Shown: piece after piece, positions 20,885-28,557 of the stretch | Numbering within the stretch: position 1 is the first letter of the stretch | Layout: each line of letters starts with the position of its first letter | From: Holophagales bacterium | GTDB lineage: Bacteria; Acidobacteriota; Thermoanaerobaculia; Multivoradales; Multivoraceae | Length of the DNA: 64,000 nt | Reading direction: 5' to 3' | Assembly (NCBI GenBank): GCA_009843505.1 | Contig: VYDI01000031.1 | Span: 62,001 to 126,000 of the forward strand | Position numbers and translations under genes: made by a program | Notes under the pieces: generated by a model | What the model was told of the DNA's origin: nothing | What the model saw: only the letters and a program-made list of their open reading frames with translations | Databases searched by the model: none

Positions 20885-22114
20885 ATGTCCACGACAATCA
20901 CCATCAGTTTCAACCGGAAGCTCGTCGTTGGGTCGAGTTCTATCGTGGCAGCAGTGCTGGTCGGCTGGCTGGCCGTTTCACCGTACTTTGTGGCGTGGCG
21001 GCTCCAGTCAGCGGCCGGGAACCAGAACGCCTACGCCCTCTCCGCGCTCGTCGACTTCGAGAGCGTCCGCAGCAGCCTCAAAGCGTACCTGTATGCGAAG
21101 GCGCTCTACTCCTCCGCAGACGTTCTCGACTCGGCAGTCGGGGCCATGCTGGTCGATTCGCTCATCGACCGGCTCGTCACACCGCACGGACTCGCAGCAC
21201 TGCTGCGGAATCCAAGACGCGGACTGAACGCAGGCAGACCCCCAGATTGGGTTATTGACGACATCTCCAAGTTCGTCGTCGAGACGCGGAAGGCGTATGA
21301 ATCGCCAAACAGATTCATCGTCGAGGCATGGGCCACCGACATGGGCGACCGGCGTGTCGGCTTCGTCCTCAGAAGAAAGGCGCTCTCGTGGCGCGTAACT
21401 GGCCTCAGACTCCCCCTGGCACCGGCCGAAAGTGCGCTCAACGAACCCTCCATCTACGTCCCTACCGAAGCTGAGCGGAGAGCACGGGCTGAGGCACGGG
21501 CGGCTGCTTGGGCCGAGCTGGAGGAGGACCATGCCGCCCTGAACGCCAAGCGAGCGAAGCTGGCTGACCTACAGGCACGGAGTGGGACTGCTTTCCGGTC
21601 GCTCGATGAAGAGGTCGGGGCCGACGGTGAGGCCTTGCAGCAGAAGCTCGTCAACTACATCAACACAGCCGAGTGGAGAATCGGTGCAGAGAGATCCGAG
21701 GAGCAGATCGCTGCTCTCCGCATGAAGAGCGCCGAGGACATGTACCTCGCCCAGGAGTACGTGGTGAAGGGCGGCGACTACCGCCGGGCGGTTGAGATTC
21801 TGGAGCGGACACTTTCAGTCGACCCCGACAACCTTGACGTGCTGGCGCGGCTAGCCGAATACCAAGAGACGCGCTACATGACCGCCGAACGGTTCGCCAA
21901 GGTGAAACGGGGAATGACCGAGGCCGAGGTCGAGCGCACCCTGGGCAAGGTCTACCTCGACTACGTGCGGACATTCACGACCGAGGGCGTGTTCGCCTGG
22001 TTCTATCCGAAGGATCCCAAGCGGCATGGTTCCGGTGCGGCAGTCGGCGTGTTCTTCCGCAACGGTGACCGGAAGGTTTACCGGACCGATTTCAACGCGG
22101 TTGAAGGGCGTTGA
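20885..22114 (+). CDS. DUF2939 membrane-anchored protein with TPR and BamE-like C-terminus
   Basis: 409 residues. An N-terminal hydrophobic segment (residues ~13-30) is followed by a DUF2939 domain (SPYFVAWRLQSAAGNQN, then SALVDFESVRSSLKAYL). Next comes a charged helix (RARAEARAAAWAELEEDHAA, ~200-230), then a TPR-like helix pair (GGDYRRAVEILERTLSVDPD) and a C-terminal segment (AKVKRGMTEAEVERTLGKVY) reminiscent of BamE/SmpA folds. It is probably exposed in the periplasm. GGGAGAAGG precedes the ATG at 20885. The C-terminal ~200 residues are clearly paralogous to the lipoprotein encoded at 23904-24902. Function unknown. Composition is less GC-rich than the core genes. Confidence 0.8.
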   Translation: MSTTITISFNRKLVVGSSSIVAAVLVGWLAVSPYFVAWRLQSAAGNQNAYALSALVDFESVRSSLKAYLYAKALYSSADVLDSAVGAMLVDSLIDRLVTPHGLAALLRNPRRGLNAGRPPDWVIDDISKFVVETRKAYESPNRFIVEAWATDMGDRRVGFVLRRKALSWRVTGLRLPLAPAESALNEPSIYVPTEAERRARAEARAAAWAELEEDHAALNAKRAKLADLQARSGTAFRSLDEEVGADGEALQQKLVNYINTAEWRIGAERSEEQIAALRMKSAEDMYLAQEYVVKGGDYRRAVEILERTLSVDPDNLDVLARLAEYQETRYMTAERFAKVKRGMTEAEVERTLGKVYLDYVRTFTTEGVFAWFYPKDPKRHGSGAAVGVFFRNGDRKVYRTDFNAVEGR

Positions 22115-22171
22115 ACACCAACTCCGACTCCTCGCCGGCAACTCGGTGAATCCGGTCCATGCCGAGGCGGT

Positions 22172-22801
22172 TCACGCGGAGGCGCTAGGGCGGTCTGCCA
22201 GATCCAGCGCTGCGGATTCCCGAGGGTCTGCCGTCGGATAGTCGGGACTCGAAGGGTTCAGGAAAGTCACGGCCTCGTAGTAGTCGTCCAGGGGAATGAA
22301 CACGCCGTTCTCCTCCACCCATCGGCGCATCCGCTGGTTGCAACTGTTTGCCCAGGAAATCACCTCCACCCGCCAGCCTCTCCGGTGCATCCGTTCCAGA
22401 TCGGCATGGAAGCCGGCACCATCGTAGAAGCCTTGGCCGTCTCCCGTCAGTACCACCGCAACACCCGCATCGCCGTTGTAATCCGCGAAGTCGCGCAGCA
22501 TCTGGAGCTGGAGAATTCGGTCGGGACCTTGCTGCTCGCCACGCTCCACCGATCCCCTGTCTACGAGTTCGACCTTGACGCCCTCCGACTCGAGCCGGTT
22601 CCACAGGCGGCGCAGTTCCGGCGGTACCGAGCCGGCGGCAATGGCCTTCTCGACCGGACGTTCAGCACTCGCCAGCTTCATCACGTTCCGGAAGTTGACA
22701 CGGACCCGGTGCCGCGCTGAAGCGCCTTCGCGTTCCTCCGCCTCGGCCTGCGCGCCGATGAAGATGTTCGAGTTGTCCCAGTAGATGAAGACGCGGTTCA
22801 T
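22172..22801 (-). CDS. NYN-domain (PIN-like) ribonuclease-like protein
   Basis: 209 residues. It begins MNRVFIYWDNSNIFIGAQ, the typical NYN/LabA start with the metal-binding aspartate, and later has DGAGVAVVLTGDGQGFYDG-like sequence (VVLTGDGQGFYDGAGF) with the second acidic cluster, then WRVEVISWANSCNQRMRRW. NYN proteins are PIN-fold nucleases or RNA-binding proteins. The insertion at about residues 18-70 is longer than in minimal members. It is convergent with the DUF2939 gene (57-bp gap). The target is unknown. Confidence 0.78.
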   Translation of the reverse strand: MNRVFIYWDNSNIFIGAQAEAEEREGASARHRVRVNFRNVMKLASAERPVEKAIAAGSVPPELRRLWNRLESEGVKVELVDRGSVERGEQQGPDRILQLQMLRDFADYNGDAGVAVVLTGDGQGFYDGAGFHADLERMHRRGWRVEVISWANSCNQRMRRWVEENGVFIPLDDYYEAVTFLNPSSPDYPTADPRESAALDLADRPSASA

Positions 22802-23131
22802 GGTGGCGAGCCTGCCTGTCTCGGGTCCGGCGTTAGAGTTCGTGGGGCACTGAGAGCCGGTTGGCAGCCGCTTCGGCGAGCGATGTCGGACCGCCGCTTG
22901 AACTCCGCAGGACTATACAGGCTGGCCCAAGCGAAGCGCCAAGTGTGTCGTGGCCCCGAACAAGTGGTCAGGCGCAGGACGCAACTCTAGCGGGTGGCGC
23001 GGGTGGCAAAGTGTCGGTGCGACTCCGGCAGCCAATCGAGAAGGCGGCGTTCGCCAAGCTGGCGCGACTACAGCCTGTGGCTCCGGGCCGCTTGACCGGT
23101 CCGCAAGCCGACAAGTGGTCGACGCAGCAAC
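22802..23131. other. Intergenic region upstream of NYN gene
   Basis: These 330 bp hold no gene with a recognisable product. Plus-strand open frames here overlap the antisense of the next gene and show no family features. On the minus strand TATAGT (22917-22912) could be a -10 for the NYN gene, but it would leave a ~105-nt leader. Confidence 0.4.
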
Positions 23132-23815
23132 TCAGCCGCATCCGGCCTCAGCCAAGGCCGCGCTCGATCCATCGAGGGGGAACCGCCACATCACTCTGCC
23201 TTGGTCGTACCAATCGAGGAGGACCGCTAGTGTCTGGTTCCCCGCGATGCTCGCCACGTCGATTCCGCCATCGGAGAAGATGAGGTCCTTGTCGCTCCAT
23301 TGCTGGCGGACCCTGACGATGAATGGCTCTCCATCATTCCACCTGGCAGCCAACATGTGCGTCTCATAGCCGTCGCCGATGTCGCCACCTACCAGGTTGG
23401 GAGATTCCGTGAACCTGATCCACACATGGCGGCAGTCCTGCACCATCAGGCGAGCCCGGACATCTCCGTAGGGGAAGGACATGGCGCGGCTAGGTTCTAC
23501 CCAGCTTGAAATCGCACCCTTGCCGGAGGGCTCTCCCCATTCATCGTTGAACGTGATGGCTTGCCACGAACTCGGAGCAGTTGCTGGCGGACTGGCTTCC
23601 GCCGGTGCTTGAGAGGGTTCCTCCTGCGCTGGCTCCTCGCGATCGTCTGCTTCAAGGCTGTCCGATCCTTGGCTCCCATCGCACTGTGCCGTCGCAAGCG
23701 CCACGACAACCAACAACGGAACAAGCCCGAGCCTCTTCGTCGCGCTAGACCACCTGGACGAGGTGATCGCGCCAAGCACCTCAGCAGTCCGCAACCGGCC
23801 TCTTGTCTCTTCCAT
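23132..23815 (-). CDS. Secreted protein, VasI-like C-terminal domain (tentative)
   Basis: 227 residues. After ~28 polar residues there is a hydrophobic stretch (LGLVPLLVVVALATAQC), so it is exported or anchored. The Q before the cysteine makes a true lipobox doubtful. A low-complexity Glu/Pro/Ala linker (EEPAQEEPSQAPAEASPPA) follows. The folded part (from SSWQAITFNDEW) has two distant cysteines (QDCRHVWIRF and the C-terminal AGCG) and a beta-rich pattern, LMVQDCRHVWIRFTE ... RWNDGEPF ... DWYDQGRVMWRFPLDG. This recalls VasI/TagO-type proteins linked to type VI secretion, but no other T6SS genes are in view. The similarity is from memory of the pattern and is tentative. Confidence 0.55.
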   Translation of the reverse strand: MEETRGRLRTAEVLGAITSSRWSSATKRLGLVPLLVVVALATAQCDGSQGSDSLEADDREEPAQEEPSQAPAEASPPATAPSSWQAITFNDEWGEPSGKGAISSWVEPSRAMSFPYGDVRARLMVQDCRHVWIRFTESPNLVGGDIGDGYETHMLAARWNDGEPFIVRVRQQWSDKDLIFSDGGIDVASIAGNQTLAVLLDWYDQGRVMWRFPLDGSSAALAEAGCG

Positions 23816-23841
23816 TCAGCACAGCCTCCGGGGGCCCGCTC

Positions 23842-23858
23842 CCCGCACGCGTTGCGGG
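23842..23858. other. GC-rich hairpin between two minus-strand genes
   Basis: CCCGCA-N5-TGCGGG is a perfect 6-bp stem in the 88-bp gap between the lipoprotein gene and the secreted-protein gene. There is no T-run on either side, so a terminator role is not supported. It may act in transcript processing or be incidental. Confidence 0.3.
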
Positions 23859-23903
23859 CTTGCTAGGAGCCCGGCGTAGCGGCCTGACCGCTCGACGCGA
23901 CCC

Positions 23904-24902
23904 TTACTCTTCTTCGCGATCTCCCTCAATCGCGTTGAAGTCCTTCTGGTAGAGGGTCTTGGCGTCACCCCGGAAGTACACCGCAGCGGCAGCGCCCTCC
24001 CCGTGCTCGTCCGGGTTCTTGGGATAAACCCACCGGACGACGTTCTCCTCCGGAAACTCAGTAACGTAGGCGTAGTACACCTTGCCTAGCACGCCCTCAA
24101 CCTCCCGTTGGGTCATTCCGCGGGAAACCTGGGCCAGACGCTCGGCAGTGATGTAGCGCGCCTCTTGGTACTCGGCCAGCCTAGCCTCCAAATCCGGGTT
24201 GTCCGGATCGACCTGCTGGGCGCGCTGGAGCATTTCGACCGCCCGCCGGTAGTCGCCACCCTGAACAACGTACTCTTCGGCGAGTTCCATGTCCTCCGCA
24301 CTCTTCATTCCGAAGGCCGCTGTCTGTTCCTCCGATCGCTCGCCTTCAGCGTCCCACTCGGCCTCGTTGATGTACTGCGCGAGCTTCGCGTACAGGGCCT
24401 CGCCGTCGCCGCCGACCTCTTCGGCCATGGATAGCCTTGCCTCCCAGATCTGTCCCTCCGAGTCGTGGGCATTCAGATTGCCGTTGTTGGCGATGACGAA
24501 GTAGTCGCTGTCAGACAGGTAGTAGCGGTCGCCGCGCTTGGTGAGTTCCTCCCGAAGTTCGCCCGATTCAGCGTCGTCATCAGAGTCAACGATCTGGTGC
24601 ATGAACGGCTGCCCATCTTCTTGGTAGAAGCTCGTCGTGATCTTGCTGCCGGAGTAGGCCACCACCCATTCACCTTCACCGGACTCAGCCGCCTTTGCGG
24701 CCAACCCCGCCAGTTCGTCGCGCTTGGCGTTCAGTGCCGCCTGATCTTCCTGCAACTCGGCCCACGCATCGGCGCGCGCGGCGGCGACCCGCTCCTCCTC
24801 CGAGGGACCGCATGCGACCAGGGCGGCAAACAGGACGATGACCGAAGCGCCGGCGGCAAACCCCGCCCGGCCCGGCCGCCCGATTGGAGTGGATCTCAAC
24901 AT
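23904..24902 (-). CDS. Lipoprotein with TPR and BamE-like C-terminus, paralogue of DUF2939 neighbour
   Basis: 332 residues. The signal peptide ends in a lipobox (VLFAALVACGP), so it is a lipoprotein. It then has the helix RADAWAELQEDQAALNAKRDEL, a ~60-residue insert not found in the paralogue (YSGSKITTSFYQEDGQPF ... YYLSDSDYFVIANNG), the TPR-like pair GGDYRRAVEMLQRAQQVDPD and the C-terminal RGMTQREVEGVLGKVYYAYV domain. The ATG at 24902 has AAGGAGG 8 nt upstream; the longer frame to 24971 is not used. TATAGT at 24945-24940 on the minus strand is a plausible -10. The function is unknown; the shared C-terminus points to a common partner or substrate with the 20885-22114 product. Confidence 0.8.
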   Translation of the reverse strand: MLRSTPIGRPGRAGFAAGASVIVLFAALVACGPSEEERVAAARADAWAELQEDQAALNAKRDELAGLAAKAAESGEGEWVVAYSGSKITTSFYQEDGQPFMHQIVDSDDDAESGELREELTKRGDRYYLSDSDYFVIANNGNLNAHDSEGQIWEARLSMAEEVGGDGEALYAKLAQYINEAEWDAEGERSEEQTAAFGMKSAEDMELAEEYVVQGGDYRRAVEMLQRAQQVDPDNPDLEARLAEYQEARYITAERLAQVSRGMTQREVEGVLGKVYYAYVTEFPEENVVRWVYPKNPDEHGEGAAAAVYFRGDAKTLYQKDFNAIEGDREEE

Positions 24903-24939
24903 TCTGGCGCCTCCTTGGACCGCTTGTTGCGTGCTGGGG

Positions 24940-24945
24940 ACTATA
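24940..24945 (-). promoter_or_regulatory. Candidate -10 box for the lipoprotein gene
   Basis: TATAGT on the minus strand, 37 nt before the start codon. No clear -35 is seen at 16-18 bp. Confidence 0.35.
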
Positions 24946-24993
24946 CCCCAAGGCGGGCCGCGACAGGGCACCCATGAAGGCCTGTCGTGGGGC

Positions 24994-24999
24994 TATACT
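24994..24999 (+). promoter_or_regulatory. Candidate -10 box for tRNA-Met
   Basis: TATACT, 25 bp before the first base of the tRNA. This is a near-consensus -10 in a very GC-rich background. The -35 is not clear. Confidence 0.45.
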
Positions 25000-25024
25000 G
25001 CGGCACTGCGCTCGGGTGCCCTGA

Positions 25025-25097
25025 GGGTCCATAGCTCAGCGGTTAGAGCATCCGGCTCATAACCGGCAGGTCCCTGGTTCGAATCCAGGTGGACCCA
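25025..25097 (+). tRNA. tRNA-Met (CAT), probably elongator
   Basis: A cloverleaf with acceptor stem GGGTCCA / TGGACCC, D-arm TAGCTCAGCGGTTAGAGCA, anticodon stem CCGG/CCGG around CTCATAA (anticodon CAT), and T-arm CCTGGTTCGAATCCAGG. CCA is not encoded. The anticodon arm looks like elongator Met; lysidine-modified tRNA-Ile2 cannot be fully excluded, and it lacks the three G-C pairs of an initiator. Confidence 0.93.
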
Positions 25098-25155
25098 CAC
25101 CGCGAACTGCGGAGCCTGCGATCGCTAACTCACTGGAACCTCTGACAATCGGCGC

Positions 25156-25896
25156 ATGGAAAGAGTCCTTGACACGATCGTAGATCTGCAGCACGCGAGC
25201 GTGGAACTCGCCCACAACCGCGCCCTGCTGGAGGGAGTTCCCGAATCGATGCAGGAGCTCCACGACCAGTACGAGCACGAGCGGAGCGAGATCGAACGGC
25301 TCGAGCAGGAGTGGCAGCAGGCCGAACTCGAACGCCGCGCCGCGGAAGCGGACGCGGAGGCGGGGAAGGAAAGCATCGAGCGCTACCAGGAACAGATAGC
25401 CCGCGTGACCACGCAGCGCGAGTACGGCGCCCTTCTGAGCGAGATCGACACCGTACGCGCCAGGATGCGGGAAGCGGACGACGAGGCTCTGCAGGCCATC
25501 GAACGCCAGGACGAAGCGTCGACGCAGCTCGACGAGATCCGTGGCGCGTTCGAGACGTTGAACGAGCAGTACCAGGAGCAGCTCGCCGTGTGGGAAGAGC
25601 AGAAGCCCGAGATGCGCAAGCGGGTCGAAGCTCTCGAGGGGCAGATCGAGGTGTTCCGCGAACGGCTCCCGCCCGCAGCCCTGCTCCAGTACGAGCGCCT
25701 GTTCGACCGCCACGGCGGCGCGCCCCTGGCGGCGATCGGAGTCGTGGAAAGCACCGGCGCTCCGATCCGGCACTGCTCGTTCTGCAACTACCGGATCAGG
25801 CCGCAGGTGGTCGTGCAGATTCAGACCCAGGGCGCGCTCGTACCCTGCGATTCCTGCCAGCGGATCCTGTACCTGGACGACGGAGAGGCCGGCTGA
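25156..25896 (+). CDS. Coiled-coil protein with C4-type zinc ribbon (DUF164/CdsZ-like)
   Basis: 246 residues. Residues ~1-175 form a long antiparallel coiled coil rich in Glu/Gln/Arg (EIERLEQEWQQAELERRA). The C-terminus is a zinc ribbon with CSFC and CDSC knuckles (IRHCSFCNYRIRPQVV ... LVPCDSCQRILYL). Proteins of this family are widespread but poorly understood; chlamydial CdsZ acts in type III secretion and others are thought to bind nucleic acid. yggS follows with a 4-nt overlap, a pairing seen in other genomes only in part. It starts with ATG 59 bp after tRNA-Met. Confidence 0.88.
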   Translation: MERVLDTIVDLQHASVELAHNRALLEGVPESMQELHDQYEHERSEIERLEQEWQQAELERRAAEADAEAGKESIERYQEQIARVTTQREYGALLSEIDTVRARMREADDEALQAIERQDEASTQLDEIRGAFETLNEQYQEQLAVWEEQKPEMRKRVEALEGQIEVFRERLPPAALLQYERLFDRHGGAPLAAIGVVESTGAPIRHCSFCNYRIRPQVVVQIQTQGALVPCDSCQRILYLDDGEAG

Positions 25897-26618
25897 ACGA
25901 GGCGCCGGGGAAGACCGCCGCCGAACGCCACGCGGAGATCGTGGAGCGGCTGGCGGAGGCATGCAGGCAGGCGGGCAGGCAGCCGGATGACGTCGCCCTG
26001 GTCGGCGCCTGCAAGAGGCAACCGCTGGAACGCATCGCCGGAGCGGTGGACGCCGGGCTCCGCATCCTCGGCGAGAACCAGGTACAGGAAGGCGAGACGC
26101 ACCGCGCGGCGCTGCTCGAAGCCGGCTACGGCGACCGGGTCGCCTGGCATCTGATCGGACCGCTGCAGACAAACAAGGCGGCCCGCGCCTGCGACGCCTT
26201 CGACGTGTTCGAAGCGGTCGACCGGCCGAAGATCGCCGAGCGGCTCGACCGCGTGCTCGGCAGCCGGGGGCTCGGCGTCCGCGGCTGCCTGCTGGAAGTG
26301 AACATCGGCCGGGAACCCAGCAAGCACGGGTTCCTGCCCGAGGACACGGAAGCGATGCTGCGCATGGGCGAACTCGACCATTTGCGCGTCCGCGGCCTGA
26401 TGGCGATTCCGCCGCAGCGCGCCGATGCGCGCGAGTCCCGCGCCGACTTCGCTGCTCTCAGGCGCCTGCGCGACCGGCTGGCCCGCGGCGGCCTGTTCCG
26501 CGACCGGGAAGGGTGGCTGTCGATGGGCATGAGCGCCGACTTCGAGATCGCGGTCCTGGAGGGCGCCACTCACGTGCGGATCGGCTCCGCGTTGTTCGGT
26601 CCCCGACCGTCGCGATAG
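25893..26618 (+). CDS. yggS: YggS-type PLP homeostasis protein
   Basis: About 241 residues. This is a PLP-binding TIM-barrel family. The N-terminal lysine region is DDVALVGACKRQPLERI, followed by LGENQVQEGETHRAAL, WHLIGPLQTNKAARAC and the PLP-phosphate segment LSMGMSADFEIAVLEGATHVRIGSALFG. It controls the cellular PLP and amino-acid balance. The only start that gives a full N-terminus is CTG at 25893, overlapping the upstream stop as CTGA and preceded by GGAGAGG at ideal spacing. A GTG at 25941 would cut 16 residues, leaving little before the first helix. The family call is firm; the start is an inference. Confidence 0.88.
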   Translation: MNEAPGKTAAERHAEIVERLAEACRQAGRQPDDVALVGACKRQPLERIAGAVDAGLRILGENQVQEGETHRAALLEAGYGDRVAWHLIGPLQTNKAARACDAFDVFEAVDRPKIAERLDRVLGSRGLGVRGCLLEVNIGREPSKHGFLPEDTEAMLRMGELDHLRVRGLMAIPPQRADARESRADFAALRRLRDRLARGGLFRDREGWLSMGMSADFEIAVLEGATHVRIGSALFGPRPSR

Positions 26619-26712
26619 CGCGGCGCGCTTCCAGAGCCCGCCGCTTCGCGTCGGATGCCGGCGGGGACGCCGGCGCACCCAGTGCGCGCCGCGCAGTGTT
26701 ACCGTTCTCTCC

Positions 26713-28491
26713 TTGGAAACCCTTTCTGATCTGGTCCGGGTCGTCGCCGAGCGCTACGGCGAACGCGAGGCCCTGCTGTCCATCCGGCGCCATCGCCGGA
26801 CGGAGTCGTTCTCCGCCCGGGAGTTCGTGGACGCCGTCTGCCGGACCGCGAAGGCGCTCGAGTCGCGGGGCGTGGGCAAGGGCGACCGCGTGGCGCTGTT
26901 CGCCACCAACCGCCCGGAGTGGCACTTCGTCGACTTCGCCTGCCACCTGGTGGGCGCCGTGTCCGTGCCGATCTATCCCACCCTCAACGCGCCCCAGGTC
27001 GCCTACATCCTGCTCGACAGCGGTGCCGGCTGGGTCTTCTACGACGACAAGGCGAAACGGGACCTGCTCGCCGGCATCGTTCCACACGGCGGCGAGGACG
27101 AGGGGGACGGCGACGAGCAGCGGGGTCTGCGGATGGTGGCGCTGGACGCGGACGCCGCCGTCCCCGGCGGCACCCATCTCGAAGCCCTGATCGCCGGCAC
27201 GCCGCCTGCCACGGACGCCGACCTGGCGGCATTCAGCGGGCGGGTCGGCCAGGACGACACGGCGAGCATCATCTACACCTCCGGCACCACCGGCGACCCC
27301 AAGGGCGTCGTCCTGTCGCACCGGAACTTCGTCTCGAACATCCTGGCCTGCCAGGAGCTCTACCCGCTCGGAGAGGAGGATCAGGCGCTCTCCTTCCTGC
27401 CGCTATCCCACGTCTTCGAGCGCACCGTCGACTATCTCTTCTTCTACCGCGGGGTGTCGATCCACTACTCCCCCGCGATCGAGCGGGTCGCCGGCCTGAT
27501 GCCGGACGTGCGGCCCACCGTTCTGTGCTCGGTGCCCAGGCTCTACGAGAGCGCCTATCTGCGGATCCAGAACCTGTTCGCGAGCCAGCCGCCGGCCCGC
27601 CGCCGGCTGATCGCCTGGGCGCTCAAGGTCGGCAAGCGGCGGGCGGAACGTGGGGGCGCGGCGCTCCAGGGCCTGATCGCCGACCGCCTCGTGTTCCGCA
27701 AGATCAAGCAGCGGTTCGGGGGCCGCCTGCGGTTCGCCATTTCAGGCGGCGCCGCGATCGCCAATGAAGTCGCCGAGTTCTTCGACGCGATCGGCATCCG
27801 CCTCTACCAGGGCTACGGGTTGACCGAGACCGCGCCGGTCCTGGCAGTCGAGTACCCCGGCGCCTCCCGGCGCGGCTCGGTCGGCACGGCCGCGCCGGGA
27901 GTCTCGCTTCGCATCGCGGACGACGGCGAGATCCTCGCCCGCACCGAGGGCCTGATGCAGGGCTACTGGAAGAAGCCCGAGGACACCGCCGAGGCGATCG
28001 ACCCGGACGGCTGGTTCCACACCGGCGACATCGGCCGTCTGGACGAGGACGGCTACCTCTACATCACGGACCGCAAGAAAGACCTGCTGGTGACGAGCGG
28101 CGGCAAGAACGTCGCGCCCCAGCCGATCGAACAGATGCTGATCACGCACCCCGCCATCGCCCAGGTGGTCGTGGTCGGCGACGGCTACCCCTACCTCAAC
28201 GCCCTGATCGTGCCGAACTACGCGGAGCCGCCGGCGCCGTTCACCGGCATGGACCCCTCGGAGTTCCGGCAGGACCCGCGCCTCCAGGAGCTCGTCCAGG
28301 GCGTGCTCGACCGCGCCAACGAGCGGCTGCCGGCCCACGAGCGCGTGCGCCGCTTCCGGCTGCTGGAGCGCGAACTGACCCTGGAAGAGGGCGAGATCAC
28401 GCCTACGCTGAAGGTGCGCAGAAAGATCGTCAACGAGCGCTACCGCGACGTGATCGCCTCGATGTACCTCAAGAGCCAGCGCGTAGGTTGA
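26713..28491 (+). CDS. Long-chain acyl-CoA synthetase (AMP-forming)
   Basis: 592 residues. The adenylation motif is IIYTSGTTGDPKGVVLSHRNF, then FLPLSHVFERTVDYLFF (typical of the bacterial FadD15-like group), the fatty-acid-binding turn YQGYGLTETAPVL, the hinge GWFHTGDIGRLDEDGYLYITDRKKDLLVTSGGKNVAPQ-like core (YITDRKKDLLVTSGGKNV) and the C-terminal lysine in EGEITPTLKVRRKIV. It activates long-chain fatty acids to acyl-CoA for beta-oxidation or lipid synthesis. The start is TTG at 26713, only 8 nt after a TACCGT box, suggesting a leaderless or near-leaderless transcript. It is convergent with the DUF3467 gene across a double hairpin. Confidence 0.93.
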   Translation: METLSDLVRVVAERYGEREALLSIRRHRRTESFSAREFVDAVCRTAKALESRGVGKGDRVALFATNRPEWHFVDFACHLVGAVSVPIYPTLNAPQVAYILLDSGAGWVFYDDKAKRDLLAGIVPHGGEDEGDGDEQRGLRMVALDADAAVPGGTHLEALIAGTPPATDADLAAFSGRVGQDDTASIIYTSGTTGDPKGVVLSHRNFVSNILACQELYPLGEEDQALSFLPLSHVFERTVDYLFFYRGVSIHYSPAIERVAGLMPDVRPTVLCSVPRLYESAYLRIQNLFASQPPARRRLIAWALKVGKRRAERGGAALQGLIADRLVFRKIKQRFGGRLRFAISGGAAIANEVAEFFDAIGIRLYQGYGLTETAPVLAVEYPGASRRGSVGTAAPGVSLRIADDGEILARTEGLMQGYWKKPEDTAEAIDPDGWFHTGDIGRLDEDGYLYITDRKKDLLVTSGGKNVAPQPIEQMLITHPAIAQVVVVGDGYPYLNALIVPNYAEPPAPFTGMDPSEFRQDPRLQELVQGVLDRANERLPAHERVRRFRLLERELTLEEGEITPTLKVRRKIVNERYRDVIASMYLKSQRVG

Positions 28492-28496
28492 ACAGG

Positions 28497-28557
28497 TGCA
28501 ATCGACGCTCGTTCACTTCGATTGCATCGAGAGTCAGCGCGTCAGTTGACGCGACTC
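28497..28557. terminator. Paired hairpins between convergent genes
   Basis: The first stem, TGCAATCGA (28497-28505) with TCGATTGCA (28518-28526), is perfect over 9 bp. The second, GCGTCA (28539-28544) with TGACGC (28547-28552), is nested in GAGTC/GACTC. They lie between two convergent stops, and the second covers the DUF3467 stop codon. There are no T-runs, so factor-independent termination is uncertain, but the position suits transcript-end formation. Confidence 0.5.

Noticed and set aside
23132..23815. Calling the secreted protein a lipoprotein
   Set aside because: The residue before the candidate cysteine is Gln (ATAQC), which does not fit a lipobox.
20407..25097. A mobile island integrated at tRNA-Met
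   Set aside because: No integrase, no copy of the tRNA 3' end on the far side, and the patch lies on the 5' side of the tRNA. It is kept only as a composition-based accessory patch.
25057..26172. A 371-codon minus-strand frame running from tRNA-Met through the zinc-ribbon gene
   Set aside because: It crosses a tRNA gene and is antisense to a protein with a clear zinc ribbon. Its ending GFEPGTCRL is encoded by tRNA sequence, a common false-annotation sign.
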